Part shown: in pieces, positions 17,317 through 26,780 of the stretch
Numbering within the stretch: position 1 is the stretch's first letter
Layout: each line of letters begins with the position of its first letter
Assembly (NCBI GenBank): GCA_963575745.1
Contig: CAUYUJ010005003.1
Span: forward strand, 1-64,000
Source: Prorocentrum cordatum
Lineage: Eukaryota > Sar > Dinophyceae > Prorocentrales > Prorocentraceae
Direction of reading: 5' to 3'
Length of the DNA stretch: 64,000 bases
Notes under the pieces: model-generated
What the model was told of the DNA's origin: nothing
The model's input: only the letters and a program-made list of their open reading frames with translations
The model's database searches: none
Position numbers and translations under genes: made by a program

Positions 17317-17973
17317 GTGCACGTCACAAAGTGCGGCCTCTGCATCTCGGATGGGCGGGGGTGGTGCTATTTACAAAATCCTGGCGCGAATGCGCCCAGG
17401 TTCAGCGTTGCGGTTTTGCCCGGGGCCTCGAGATCGACGTCAGTTTCAGGTGGAGCAGTTTCGCCACTTTCTCCATCGGCACCCGTGGGTGGACATGCAG
17501 ATCTTGGGCGTGGTCGCGTGAGCGCCAGTTCTGATATACCTCAGACGGGGGTCGTGGGCAAACCTTCTCCTCCTGCCATTGCAGGCACCATCGTGACGGT
17601 CAATGTCACTTCGTTCGGCCCCGTGTTCGACTACCTGGCGGTGGTGAAGGCCAAGGTCGTTTGCGCGCAGGAGACGCGGGTCGTGGATGCCCGCCTTGGC
17701 GAATTTCAGCATCGTGCCATGGACGTCGGCAACCGTGGGATGTGGGCCCCCGCGCTTGCCGCGGGCGCTACGGTGCCACAAGCGAATCACTGTGGAGTCG
17801 CCGTTCTGGTTCCCACCTACGTTATGATCACGAAGCCGCCTGATGGAGACCCCATTGTCTATCCAGGCCGAGTGGTCGCCAGCTTCGTCAACTGGGGAGT
17901 GCCAGGTGGGGTGGTAGTGGTCAGCGCGCACCTGGTGACGAGCATCGGCATCGCGGGCGAAAGCCCCTTCTAA
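17317..17973 (+). pseudogene. LINE-2 endonuclease, N-terminal half
   Basis: An open frame of 218 codons whose second half is the start of an EEP/APE-type endonuclease: TIVTVNVTSFGPVFDYLAV carries the metal-site Asn, and VVCAQETRVVDARLGEFQHR the catalytic Glu. It continues through NHCGVAVLVPTYV and VVSAHLVTS, beta-strands of the fold. The frame stops at 17971; the fold continues in another frame. The first 80 codons (17317-17560) are a Ser/Gly-rich stretch without a motif. Confidence 0.8.
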
Positions 17974-17975
17974 TC

Positions 17976-18731
17976 TGTGGGCCATCGCTCAGCGATGTTC
18001 CTGCTTGGAATGCCCCGGGCCATGATTGGATACTGGCGGGAGACTGGAATTCCGACATCTCTGCGCCCAATGACAGGAAATAGATCGAGCCGCGTGCGGG
18101 GCTATCGCGCACTCCCCGGTCGGCCCCGTGCTTCACCGACGAAGGTAACTCGAAAATAGACTACTTCATCCCTTGCGCGAACTTGTCGGCGAGGCTTGAA
18201 AGGGCGGAGGTACTTGAGACTTGCGGCACCATTCCTCCACCTCATTACCCTGTCAGCATCAATCGACTTGGGAGGGACAGGCCAGCATGGTGCCTTGATC
18301 CAGGTGAACCTCGGGCGCTACCAGCGGTGCCCCCCTGTGGCTGTGCTCGTCTCCCCTACCCATGGGCACAGGTCGACCGTGTGTTTGACGACGTTCAAAG
18401 TGTGCCAGACCTGGCTCGAGTGCGGGGCACGGTGCTTGACGGGGTGGACGTGGAGTTGTCGGGCCGCTACGACAAAGTTGTCAAGGGCGCTATCCTGTTC
18501 GTGGGGAGGTCAGGGGCTCCTGAGTTCAGATGGAAGCTGCTGGCATGGGAACCCCCGGGGCGACGCAAGCACCGGGGGCCCGAGGTCTGTGCTTGGGCCA
18601 CGGCATGCAGATGGTCGCAGCACCTCAGGTCGGAACGTGATCGACTTGGACGTTTCTGTCAGCGAATGCAGCCGGCGCCTGTTATTTGCCAGCTGGCACC
18701 GTCGCAGTATAGCGTTGCAGGCCTTCTATGA
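17976..18731 (+). pseudogene. LINE-2 endonuclease, C-terminal half, and linker
   Basis: In the frame of 18027, WILAGDWN gives the G-D-x-N active-site motif (GDWN at 18039-18050). A TAG follows at about 18078. In the same frame, SKIDYFIPCANLSARLERAE (from 18150) and PPPHYPVSI match the last two blocks of the fold. The usual S-D-H there is replaced by P-P-H, so the last catalytic Asp seems lost. The frame then runs to 18731 through YPWAQVDRVFDDVQSVPDL and GRYDKVVKGAILFV, the linker before RT. Stops and a frame change make this non-functional. Confidence 0.75.
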
Positions 18732-18807
18732 GGCGGAGAGGTACTGTCGCAGGATCATCGCGGACAACGACGACACCTAGGAGTTTCTGAGGAGGGGGCT
18801 CAGCATA

Positions 18808-19104
18808 ATGGCGGACGCGGATTTCCACTCAGGCTTGGACAACATTATCGCCACGGCCCGCTTAGCGCTGAAGTCATCCAGGTCCGAGTCCGAGCAGTCC
18901 TGGCGGAGATGGGCGAAGAGGGCATTCCTGGGGGGCCCCAGTCAGGCGCACTCGGCCTCCAAGGTGAGGAGCAGACAGGAGCAGATAAATTTCGAGGTGG
19001 GCGCCCCGCGGTACCTGCTGGCCAATCACACCTTGGGCTGGTGGAAGCAGGTGTGGCGGCGTCACGAGTTGCAGCCTGCTGTTTTGCCTGCTGGCCATGA
19101 GTGA
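18808..19104 (+). pseudogene. LINE-2 linker before RT
   Basis: Open frame with SEQSWRRWAKRAFLGGPSQA and later LGWWKQVWRRHEL, Trp/Arg-rich blocks that precede RT in related LINEs. Function unknown. The next 130 bp, up to the RT, are broken by frame changes. Confidence 0.55.
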
Positions 19105-19237
19105 TGGCCTGATCTGCCCGTGCTAGAGCACCGCCAGGTACCGGGGGGCGATTCGTACTTTTTCTACGCGCACGGCGTCGGGGCCGAGCCGCATCTCACC
19201 CAGGTGCCTGGATTCTCTTTCGGACCAGGCGCTGGAG

Positions 19238-19508
19238 CGCATCGCTAGGATGTTCATGCGTTTTGAGGAGTGGCTGTCCTGGCCACCTGAGCGGGCATAT
19301 AGTCAGATAGTGCGGCTTCCCAAGCCTGATGGAGATACTCGGCTTATCGTGTTGCCCCATTCGATGATCAGACTTCGGGGCAAACTCAGGGGGCCAGTCT
19401 CGGCTGAGCGACAGGCCAGCTACCAGCGCGACCAGATGCGGGGCACAAGAGCAGGCCACGCGTCCAGCGACTCAGCTTTCGATCGTAACATTCAGCAGTA
19501 GGCGGCGC
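19238..19508 (+). pseudogene. LINE-2 RT, N-terminal block
   Basis: The frame from 19250 reads FEEWLSWPPERAYSQIVRLP, then KPDGDTRLIVLPHSMIRLRG. This is the L-P-K-P-D-G..R-P-I block (RT motif 1 to 2) found before motif A. It stops at TAG 19499. Motif A itself is read in the next frame (LLDMSK, stop, then YDMVDPHALL near 19540-19580). Confidence 0.75.
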
Positions 19509-19564
19509 AGCTGCTCGGAGAACACACGTGTACCACTCTACTGGACATGAGCAAATGATATGAC

Positions 19565-20407
19565 ATGGTGGACCCTCATGCATTGCTCCGTGAGGGACAA
19601 GCGTTGGGCTTTCCTATGCGACTGCTGTGGCTACTCATCCAGAGCTACCAACAGCCCCGAAGGAGAAAAGCATATGTGAGTGTCTCCAAGGCGTATCGTT
19701 CGATTCAAGGGATCCTGGCTGGGTGTGCACATGCTATGTACATGCTGTGGTTGCGTGCGTGTAGGTCTGTCCAGAGGGTCTCCAAAGTGTCTCCGACCAT
19801 AACCCCGAGAACGCTCATGGGCGATATAGGGCTCCAGAGTATCGCCGTGGACCCCAAGGATGCCAGGTTTCTCGCTCTTGCGGCTAGGAGTTTCATCAAG
19901 GACTCGCAGGGGCTCGACATGATCCTGAAGGCGTCCAAATCTGGGGCTGTTGCTGGTGTTCGGAAGTTCTGGAAAGGCGTGCAGTTCCACGCGGGCTCCA
20001 TGAAGATCACGTATCAAGGGCACATGAGGAACCCAGGTCACGAGCTTATAGGGCCCAGGATCATCAGAAGCATGGAGCGGCAACGCATGAAGCGCCTGCG
20101 CGAGCGCCAAGCTCGCTTCTCCATGCTCAAAGCGGTAGTTGACAAGGTATCTACCGCACTGTGGCGCACGGGCGTCCTGCCCTCAGTGGCGCATGGTGCT
20201 GCAGTCGCAGGTGTCAGCGATGTCGCACTTCGACAGCTGTTTCTTTTTGCTGATGTCGTGAATGGCGCGCCAGGCAGGTCAACCACTGGTGTTGCAGCCG
20301 ATCAGATCAGCCACAAGAAAGGGCTCTATGACCCCATCTGTCACGCCAATCTCGCGATCGTTCCTAAGTTTTGCCGAGTGGGCCTGGGATGGGCGCATAT
20401 CCGATAA
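19565..20407 (+). CDS. LINE-2 RT core and thumb, 280-codon open fragment
   Basis: Residues 1-60 (MVDPHALLREGQALGFPMRL, then a Tyr/Arg-rich block with KAYVSVSKAYRSIQGILAGC) cover RT from just after motif A to motif B (x-G-I-x-x-G-C/S). The active-site box is expected about 30 residues later; there the translation reads RTLMGDIGL, so the first Asp of the YxDD box appears lost. Residues about 150-270 form the thumb: RNPGHELI, LRERQARFSMLKAVVDKV, then WRTGVLPSVAHGAAVAGVSD. The ATG is internal to the domain and not a true start. The fragment is open by chance of decay and is not expected to be active. Confidence 0.75.
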   Translation: MVDPHALLREGQALGFPMRLLWLLIQSYQQPRRRKAYVSVSKAYRSIQGILAGCAHAMYMLWLRACRSVQRVSKVSPTITPRTLMGDIGLQSIAVDPKDARFLALAARSFIKDSQGLDMILKASKSGAVAGVRKFWKGVQFHAGSMKITYQGHMRNPGHELIGPRIIRSMERQRMKRLRERQARFSMLKAVVDKVSTALWRTGVLPSVAHGAAVAGVSDVALRQLFLFADVVNGAPGRSTTGVAADQISHKKGLYDPICHANLAIVPKFCRVGLGWAHIR

Positions 20408-20763
20408 TAGGTCGAATCGGGCTTGGGCGGTTCTCAGAGACAACATTTGCAATCTGTCTTGGGCTACCACGCGAGGCCCGATGGGGGGCCTGCTGGATGA
20501 CGCTACGACGTATTGGATGTAATCTGGTGGCTAGTCATATGATGGCTGATGACTTAGGTCATGCGCTTGATCTTCGTGTCCTGTGCCCTGCCGATCTGAA
20601 GGTGCCCTCATCCAAAAGATTCTGGCAGGACGAGCGATTGCCCCGGCATTTTTACACCGCGAACACCGCGGACCAGGTCTGGCACCGCGGCTTAAGGAAT
20701 TCTCGGGCTCGTATTAAATGCGTTCGCAGACTATGGGGCCCTTCAAGCGCACTGGTCAGGTAA
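20371..20763 (+). pseudogene. LINE-2 RT-to-RNase H connector
   Basis: Frame 20371-20763 contains LVASHMMADDLGHALDLRVL and then RPHF-type basic blocks (ARIKCVRRLWGP), matching the poorly conserved stretch between thumb and RNase H in related elements. It overlaps the previous frame for a few codons, so a frameshift lies at about 20380-20410. Confidence 0.5.
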
Positions 20764-20816
20764 CTCCCCCAGTCATCAGCTTCAAGATGCTCGTCAGAAG
20801 ATCCCCATAAGACCAT

Positions 20817-21527
20817 GTGTCGCTCGCGGGGCCCAGTCCAGGGATGCATGGGGGCACGTGCTCTAAGATTGCCCCGTGCTGCTCAGGCAGCGCCAGGGCT
20901 CCTTGGACATTTCGGAGTACTTGGAGGCCGCCAGAGGGATGGCACAGCTACAGGCGGAGGGCCTGCCTAGGAAGTCGAACTACCTGGTGTTTGGGGTTCC
21001 TGAACCTCCTGCGAGTATTCCTGGTCTGGACAGCATCAGCTCCGAGGTCCTCAGGCCCCCAAAATTTCACAGACGGATCAGGTCTCGCGTCAAGTGTTCC
21101 AGGGGCGCGGAGGCGCGGGCATTCGCGCGTCCAGCTCGACCCGCGCTCCTGCAGATCCGCGCTGCTTTCGGGCCCCTGCCTATTTGCGTGCAGACCGTCG
21201 GCCGTGTTGAGAGACATGCTATTAAGATGGGTTTGGAATTTCATCCTGACCATGAGTTAGTTGTTCGTGTCCGATCTCCTGGGGCTCGTGAAGGAAGGCC
21301 AGGCGTGGGCAGAGTCTCTTCAGCATGGCCGCTCGACACACGCTAGGATCTGGCGGGACATTTTTCAGGCTGCCCAGCATCGTGCTGAAGGGCGACCAGT
21401 TCGCTTCGAATGGACACCCGCACATCGGAACTCCGACAGTGTGCTGGACGACCCGCGCGAGCTGGAACAGTGGCTCGGAAATGCCTGGGCTGACTATGTT
21501 GCAAAGCTGGAGCGGCACACCACATGA
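20817..21527 (+). pseudogene. LINE-2 RNase H domain, frameshifted
   Basis: RNase H degrades the RNA strand of the RNA-DNA hybrid. The N-terminal part (frame 20817-21256) has PQNFTDGSG with the first catalytic Asp. The second part (frame 21261-21527) has FVSDLLGLVKEGQAWAE with the third catalytic position (Asp), and FEWTPAHRNSD followed by GNAWADYVAKLE with the fourth. The Glu of the D-E-D-D set should lie between and is not clear. The stop TAG at about 21257 separates the two parts; the frame itself is the same or nearly so. Confidence 0.75.
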
Positions 21528-22270
21528 TTGCGAGTGCGGTGTCTGCGTCGCTCGAGGAAGCCTTGAAAGTTCACAAAGCCGCGCTTCAATTTGTCTCCTG
21601 GGCCTGTCTACGCGTAATCGTGTCGGAGAGCTGGGGGCGCGGGCCTGGGCCGACCCTTCGGGACCCCCTCCGAGATATCCTGAACAGTCCTGTCGTCTTC
21701 GGTCGTGTGTCTGATTATGATCTCTGGTGGTGCAGGAGGCTGAAGGAGCACAGGTGCAGGAGGTGTGGGAGGTCGGCTCATTCGGATACGACGGTCGCGT
21801 GGCTCCGCACTGGGTCGCGAAGGAAGTGCGAGCCCTCCACTATATCGCCTGCGCTGAGTGGCTTAGGAATTCGCGGGAAGACTGGGTCAAAGAATCGGGC
21901 CCTCGCCTCAGGCCCTCGCAAGAGCTCGCCGACGAAGTTTTAAGGGGCGGCCCTGGCCGGGCCCCGCGGGATCCCGTGACTGGCCCTGGGCCCGTGGACC
22001 CTCCCAAGTGCTTGAGCCCTCGGAGGCTCCAAACGTCCCTGGGTCGGCCGAGCTCATTTCTGAATTCGCCGCTTTGGGCCATGACGTTTTCTGTGTCAAT
22101 TCGGTCGGCTGCTGCCGCAGATGTGTTGGCACCACCACTGTCGAGACGTCTCGGAGCGTTCGGAAGCTCCGTCGCGTGTGTGGGAGTCTGAGAGACTCCG
22201 AGCACGCGGGTCAACCAGCGAGGGTTGATCGATAGGATCTTCCACGGCCGTCCTGGGCGCACCAGGCGAC
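21528..22270 (+). pseudogene. LINE-2 C-terminal region with Cys-rich block
   Basis: Downstream of RNase H the frames read HWVAKEVRALHYIACAEWLR and, near 22060-22190, ELISEFAALGHDVFCVNSVG followed by CCRRCV and RSVRKLRRVCG. The pattern H..F-C-x(n)-C-x2-C..LR..C resembles the His/Cys block at the C terminus of related LINE ORF2 proteins. Stops and frame changes are frequent. Beyond 22300 the sequence becomes CCTC-rich. Confidence 0.5.
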
Positions 22271-22439
22271 TCGCAGGTGTGACGTGGTTGGCTGTTTGTC
22301 CTTCCTGGATGCGGTTTGAGGCGTTGGTTTACCCTGGCCTCCGCTCGCCCTCCCAATTCATAATACCCAGCCGCTTCGCGGCCCCTCAAGGTTTTCCTTT
22401 TCCTGAGGAGTGTTCGACTCGGACGCGCTCTCAGTGGCC

Positions 22440-22530
22440 CTCATCCCTCATCCCTCCCTCCATTCCGCCCTCCCCCCTTCCTCCATCCTCCCTCCCTCCC
22501 TCCTGCCTCCTCCTCCCTGGGAAAAACCAC
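22440..22530. repeat. CCTCCCTCC low-complexity tract
   Basis: Pyrimidine-rich CCTC/CCTCC tract, directly after LINE-2 and followed by the 46-bp repeat at 22524-22618. Confidence 0.8.
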
Positions 22531-22618
22531 GACGCCCGAGTAAGTCCCCACCCCAGTCACACGGGGGGGGAACCACGGCACCCGAGTAGGTCCCCACCGC
22601 AGTCACACGGGGGGGGGC
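22524..22618 (+). repeat. Two-copy 46-bp repeat
   Basis: CACGACGCCCGAGTAAGTCC and CACGGCACCCGAGTAGGTCC start the two units. Both continue CCACCxCAGTCACACGGGGG. Near-identical copies at an offset of 46 bp. Confidence 0.8.
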
Positions 22619-22737
22619 CCCGGGCGATGTGGGGGTTGTGGTCCTGCGCCCCTCGCCATTCAACGCCGCCCGCACACCGCGTCCTTGAAGACGGGCCCCG
22701 TGGCACTCCTGGCCTGGCTGGCTTCTCGCAAGACTAA

Positions 22738-22840
22738 CTCCTCCTCCTCCTCCTCCTACTCCTCCTCCTCCTCCTCCTCCTCCTCCTCCTCCTCCTCCTC
22801 CTCCTACTCCTACTCCTACTCCGCCTCCTCCTCCCACTGA
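22738..22840. repeat. CTC trinucleotide array
   Basis: About 100 bp of CTC with ACT interruptions. Gly or Ser frames on the complement are artefacts. Confidence 0.9.
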
Positions 22841-22924
22841 AGATTGCGAGGGGGAATTGCAAGCAAGGGCGGCCTAGCAGAGCGAGGGGAGGGGTAGAGA
22901 GGAAGGGGCGGGGGGGGGGTCGGC

Positions 22925-23240
22925 AGGCGGGGCTGGTCGCGCTGGGCGTGCACAGGCGGGCGTGGTGGTCACTGGGGAGGTCGCGATGGTCGGCCTGGTG
23001 GCGGTCGCGGCGTTGGCGGACGTGCTGGTCGTGGCCGCGGCGGTCGCGGTGGGCGCTGCCGTGGTGCCCAGCGCACCCAGTCGCTGCGTGGTGGTGGTAC
23101 TGGTGGGCGCGGTGGTCGTGGCGGTGGTCGTGGTAGAGGCGGCTGCGGCCGGTGGTGGTCGGTTGGCCCTGGCCGCCGGCGTCGCTGCGGTCGCAATGGC
23201 CGCCGACGCACGGCGGCGGTCGCGGCGGACTACTGCCCGG
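22925..23240 (+). repeat. GGTCGC/GGTGGT-rich degenerate array
   Basis: G-T-G/G-C-G triplets (GTGGTCGTGGCGGTGGTCG and similar) give a Val/Ala-rich open frame on + and Pro/Arg/Thr frames on -. I read it as an old triplet array. The sequence 23240-23640 that follows is AT-richer than its surroundings and holds no feature I recognise. Confidence 0.6.
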
Positions 23241-23639
23241 GCGCTCACGACCATCTCGTACGTGTACGTGCTACTGAGATACGAATAGAAATGTTCAATC
23301 GCTGAACGGTCACATAATGCCAGCTTCATCTTGAACATATTGAGGGGTCATCGCATGATCCGTAGCACACCTGTCTTGTTTGAGCGACAGTCGTACATCA
23401 TATACATCCCTATCACGACAATTGAATGGCAGCGAACACCGTGGGCACAGGCTGATCTGAACAAACATATAGACATGAACATCTCCATCTTTGCGTCTAG
23501 CACGAGATAAATGAGGGCTCGGGCACTATGAGCCGTTTCACCACACGTCTGAACTTTAGTTGAGGCGTATGTTTGTACCGATACGCTGTCATGCGGGTCC
23601 TCGGCTTCAGGGGCATGTTGTTCGCCCGGGGTTCCTCCG

Positions 23640-23750
23640 GAACCGCCCGGGCGAACAAGGACAAGCGGAGGAGCGGGAGGAGAGGCATGAGAGGAGCGGG
23701 AGGAGCGGGAGGAGCGGGAGGAGGAAGACAAGGAGGGGTGAGGGAGATGG
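23640..23750 (+). repeat. GGAGCGGGA minisatellite
   Basis: Five or more copies of GGAGGAGCG / GGAGCGGGA, 9-bp period, in a purine-rich tract. Confidence 0.75.
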
Positions 23751-23969
23751 GGAGGATGAGGCATCGGGCGGAGCGGCCGCCTCCCTGGAGGCAACATTTC
23801 TGCTGCATACTCTTAGCGGTTGCGCGCTTGACTTATGCAGCATGAGCGAAGTAAGCTCGTTCTCCCCGCCACGCTGTGATGCTGGGCCCTCGTCTTGAAA
23901 AGAAAGCGCCCCGCATCTCCTTCCCTCCCGCCCCCCTCACTACTCCCGTGCTCCCACCAATGCCTCTCC

Positions 23970-24255
23970 CCTCCGCATGTCCATGTCGGCACACCCCTCA
24001 CAAGCTTGGTGGCCCGAGAGGGAGCTCAACCTAGAGCCCCAGTGGGTGCGGTCACACGCGGCTCCCCGCCCACCGCATGCCCAATTCGGCATATCCCTCA
24101 CACGCTTCGTGGCCCCACAGCGAGCTCCACCAGAGGCCTCAGAGGGTGCGGCCACTTGCGGCTCACCAACTACCGCATGTCCCTTTCGGCACGCCCCTGA
24201 AACTTTTCGTGGCCCCATGCAGAGCTCCCTGAGACCCCAGGGGATGCGGCCACGT
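23970..24255 (+). repeat. Three-copy repeat, 100-bp period
   Basis: CCGCATG starts at 23973, 24073 and 24173, exactly 100 bp apart. Each unit continues TTCGGCA-type, then CCCCTCACA/GAAAC, CTTxGTGGCCC, GAGCTCC and GTGCGGxCAC. Units are about 75-80% alike by eye. No coding signal across units because 100 is not a multiple of three. Confidence 0.8.
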
Positions 24256-24597
24256 GTTCGAAGGCAACAGTAATTAAACAGGAGACACAAACACAAATAT
24301 GAATTGGGGGACGAGGAAGAAGAAGGAGAGGGAAAAAGGGGGAGGAGCGCCAGAGGGAGAATGAATGCCCCTTGCTCACCAACGCCGCTGAGGCAACATT
24401 CGACAGGTCCGTGACGTGATGACCCCGGCGGTGGTTTCTGACACCGCGTGGATCGTTCAACCTTGAAGGGATCGGCGGTTCTTCGATCGCCAGATCGTCT
24501 CACTGGTAGCGTTCAGCCTTGAACGGCCGCGGTGGGGTCGACGCCGCATCGACACGACACGAAGCTACTAGCGTACGGCCGGACCTAGGACAGTAGA

Positions 24598-24712
24598 ACA
24601 TCCTTCAAGAACATGGGACCCTCCGCCGGCCGAAACATACAGAGCATCAAAGGGCACCCCACACCAGGACGAAAAACATCCAGCCCGCACGACAAAACAT
24701 CAGGGTACGATC
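24598..24712 (+). repeat. Family J interspersed block, copy 3
   Basis: ACATCCTTCAAGAACATGGG, ACCCTCCGCCGGCC, CAGGACGAAAAACATCC: same order as at 9648 and 13569. It stands directly left of family C copy 3, separated by an AT-rich stretch of about 70 bp. Confidence 0.6.
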
Positions 24713-24782
24713 TTTAAACTAAGAAGAATAATGATGATAATAATACTTATAATAGTCATAAACATAAGACGACGAAGAATAA

Positions 24783-24884
24783 TCAGAAAACTTGCATACA
24801 CATAAACTTTCGCCCAACACTGATCCGAGAAATCCGCGTGGGCCGTCGAAAGTTGATGTTTATGCTGTTTTTTCTTCCCCGAAT
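24783..24884. mobile_element. Family C inverted-repeat element, copy 3 (no centre)
   Basis: The left arm has ACATAAACTTTCGCCC and GATCCGAGAAATCCGCG; the right arm has GTCGAAAGTTGATGTTTATG and TTTTTTCTTCCCCG. The arms correspond to those at 10427 and 41293, but the GC-rich centre is reduced. It may be an ancestral short form or a deletion derivative. Confidence 0.65.
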
Positions 24885-25127
24885 ATTGCACCTCGGGCCG
24901 ACTGTACTGGACTTTGCCGGCTCGCCACTCCTCTGCCAAGGAGGAAGAAGAAAGACGAGGCCGACGTCTGCCTGGGGCTCCTCGGCCAGCTCCAGCGGCA
25001 AGGGGGGCATCGCGCAGCCGCCGGAGGGGCCGCCAAGCGGGCGGACGCGCCCTCCCCTCCCGCACTGCCCGTGCAGGGATGGGGACCAGGGGTCGAGGTC
25101 TTCACAGATCAGCGGCGAGCGAGGGGT

Positions 25128-25332
25128 GGGAGGGAGGAGGAGGAGGAGGAAGAGGAGGAGGAGAAGGAGGAGGAAAAAGAGGGGGAGGAGGAAGAGGAGG
25201 AGAACGCGGAGCAGGAGGAGGATGAGGAGGAGGAGGGGGAAGAGGAGGAGGAGGAGGAAAAGGAGGACGCTGAGGAGGAAAGGGAGGAGGCGGATGAGGA
25301 GGAGGATGAGGAAGAGGAGGAGGAGGCCCTCT
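25128..25332 (+). repeat. GGA/GAG trinucleotide array
   Basis: About 200 bp purine-only, giving a Glu-rich frame. A 199-codon open frame (24792-25391) crosses it and is not accepted. The segment 24885-25127 holds no recognised feature. Confidence 0.9.
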
Positions 25333-25522
25333 CAGAAGGCGGCGTGGCTTCTTCGAAGGCGTCTGGCCCTCTGACATATTCTGCGCTCTAGGGGAAGGCG
25401 CAGGTAACTTTTCAGATGGCCAGAGGACTTCCGAGCCTTCTGAGAAGAAGACCCGCCCCCTCTCACTTCCCCCCTGGGCTGGCCGTTGAACTGATGGAGA
25501 TCAAGAAACGAGGTCTCTGTAG

Positions 25523-25744
25523 AGGCCTCCCAGGTGGGGTCCGAGCAAATGGGGTTGGAGGATCGAGCCGCATCGCCGATGCATCGGCGATGCGGCTCAA
25601 TGTGGAGCCCAACGCTTTCCCCACGCCCACGTCGCCGATGCATCGCATGCGTCGCCGATGCATCGACGGTTCATCGGCAGTGCATCGGTGATGCGGCGCG
25701 ATCCTCCGAACCCATCTGCTCGGACTCCACCTGGGCTTGGAGGC
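25523..25744. mobile_element. Family A palindromic element, copy 2
   Basis: Left arm CAGGTGGGGTCCGAGCAAAT and GGAGGATCGAGCCGCATCG; right arm complementary, with GATGCGGCGCGATCCTCC and CTCGGACTCCACCTGGG. Inside lies a perfect 34-bp palindrome (25565-25598) centred on GATGCATC, plus further GCATCGGCGA words. About 220 bp in all. Confidence 0.85.
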
Positions 25745-26025
25745 AAAGATTGTGGAAGCTCCCTAAGCAGCTTGTCCGTACAGTAGGAGCTCGACCACAA
25801 GAAACCTTCCACAAGACACCCAACCCTGAGACCCCAGGAAGTCCATATATTTTTGGTGCGGGAGCGTCACGCTTCCCGTAGCGAAGCCAGCAACCCCCAA
25901 GAAACCGAGGGCACCCTAGAGGCAGGCAGTGTGTATTTCTTGGCGCAGGTTCCCACTGTACTCGGACTCCACCTGGGCTGGGACGCAAATCTTGCGGAAG
26001 CTTCCTAAATAGTTTGTCCGTAAGA
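25719..26025 (+). repeat. 65-bp direct repeats flanking family D copy 2
   Basis: The 65 bp from CTCGGACTCCACCTGGGC to CTTGTCCGTACAG (25719-25783) recur at 25961-26025, an offset of 242 bp, with family D (25789-25960) between them. The first copy begins inside the right arm of family A. So either family D inserted and a partial tandem duplication followed, or the whole block is one larger repeat unit. Confidence 0.75.
25789..25960. mobile_element. Family D short element, copy 2
   Basis: ACCACAAGAAACCTTCCACA, CCTGAGACCCCAGGAAGTCC, then AAGAAACCGAGGGCACCC and GTATTTCTTGGCGCAGG, ending TCCCACTGTA. Matches 11666-11851 and 38277-38447. Confidence 0.7.
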
Positions 26026-26026
26026 G

Positions 26027-26160
26027 TTAGGTCGGGCATGTCCTCTACAGACGGATTTCGGGCGAAACATGAGAAATTGTCCAGACATTCTTTCAAATAG
26101 TCAAAAGTAGTCAAACAATCGTTCCCTGACCATGTGTTGACTATTTTATTGAAATGTTCT
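26027..26160 (+). repeat. Family I interspersed block, copy 1
   Basis: AGGTCGGGCATGTCCTC, CAGACGGATTTCGGGCGAAA, CCAGACATTC, CCTGACCATG and TTGAAATGTTCTTCC are found in the same order at 44955-45092. AT-richer than the surrounding DNA. Non-coding. Confidence 0.65.
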
Positions 26161-26780
26161 TCCTGTAGAAAGGCAGGCCCAACTTAACGTAAGGATTTTG
26201 ACGCCCGGTGAGCGCGCCTCGGCCTTGAAATCGGGGGGCCCATCGTGACGCCCAAGCGTGAGCTGTGCGAAGCTGTCTGGGGGCTCGGTTGGCGACGTCG
26301 AAGATACCCGCCTTCAGGTGCAAACAACTGCCTGGCGGCGCGCGAAGAAGGGGACCCAAACATGATCGCGTCGTGAAAAAATCAGGACGGGATTTTGTTG
26401 GCCAAATTCGGCCTCGGGGAGCCCTTGCCGGGCCTCGAGACCGTCAGAAAACGACGCAAGATGAGAAACCGGTCCCGGGGAAAGAGTCGGGACTTCCAGG
26501 GACCCCGTTTTTCAGGACGTCGCATGTCTGGGTATGGGGAATCGGGAAAGGCTTCTCAGAAGAAGGCTGCTTCTCCGAAGGCGCCGGCCCGGGCTTCTGT
26601 AGAGAAGACTTGCGCCCTCTGAGGAACACGGGGCGCTTTTGCGAGCCAGGGCTGCTTCTGAGAAGCCCTCCCCCCTCCCCCCCAAGTACCCCCCCTGCGA
26701 GAGCAGGGCCGAAAGGGGTCTGGACGCGGGGCCGCGCAGCATATCTGGACGGCCCGGCCCTCGGCTCCGCGCACTCGCGC
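26161..26780. other. Unassigned sequence
   Basis: 620 bp without recognised repeat or gene. GGCTTCTCAGAAGAAGGCTG and related CTTCTGAGAAG words at 26545-26670 also occur near 25335, 46765 and 59790, so a short inverted word family (AGAAG/CTTCT) is present. Open frames have no motif. Confidence 0.4.

Larger units (their letters stand above)
15930..22300 (+). mobile_element. LINE-2: ORF1 + endonuclease/RT/RNase H LINE, frameshifted
   Basis: A near full-length LINE in one orientation, with the order ORF1 (16045-17091), endonuclease (17560-18260), linker (18260-19120), RT (19240-20400), RNase H (20820-21527) and C-terminal region (21540-22240). Intact-looking blocks alternate between frames, so it carries many small indels but, unlike LINE-1, no obvious large insertions. 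Left end set at the hairpin; right end is the loss of recognisable coding sequence near 22300. No clear poly-A or target-site duplication is visible. Confidence 0.85.
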
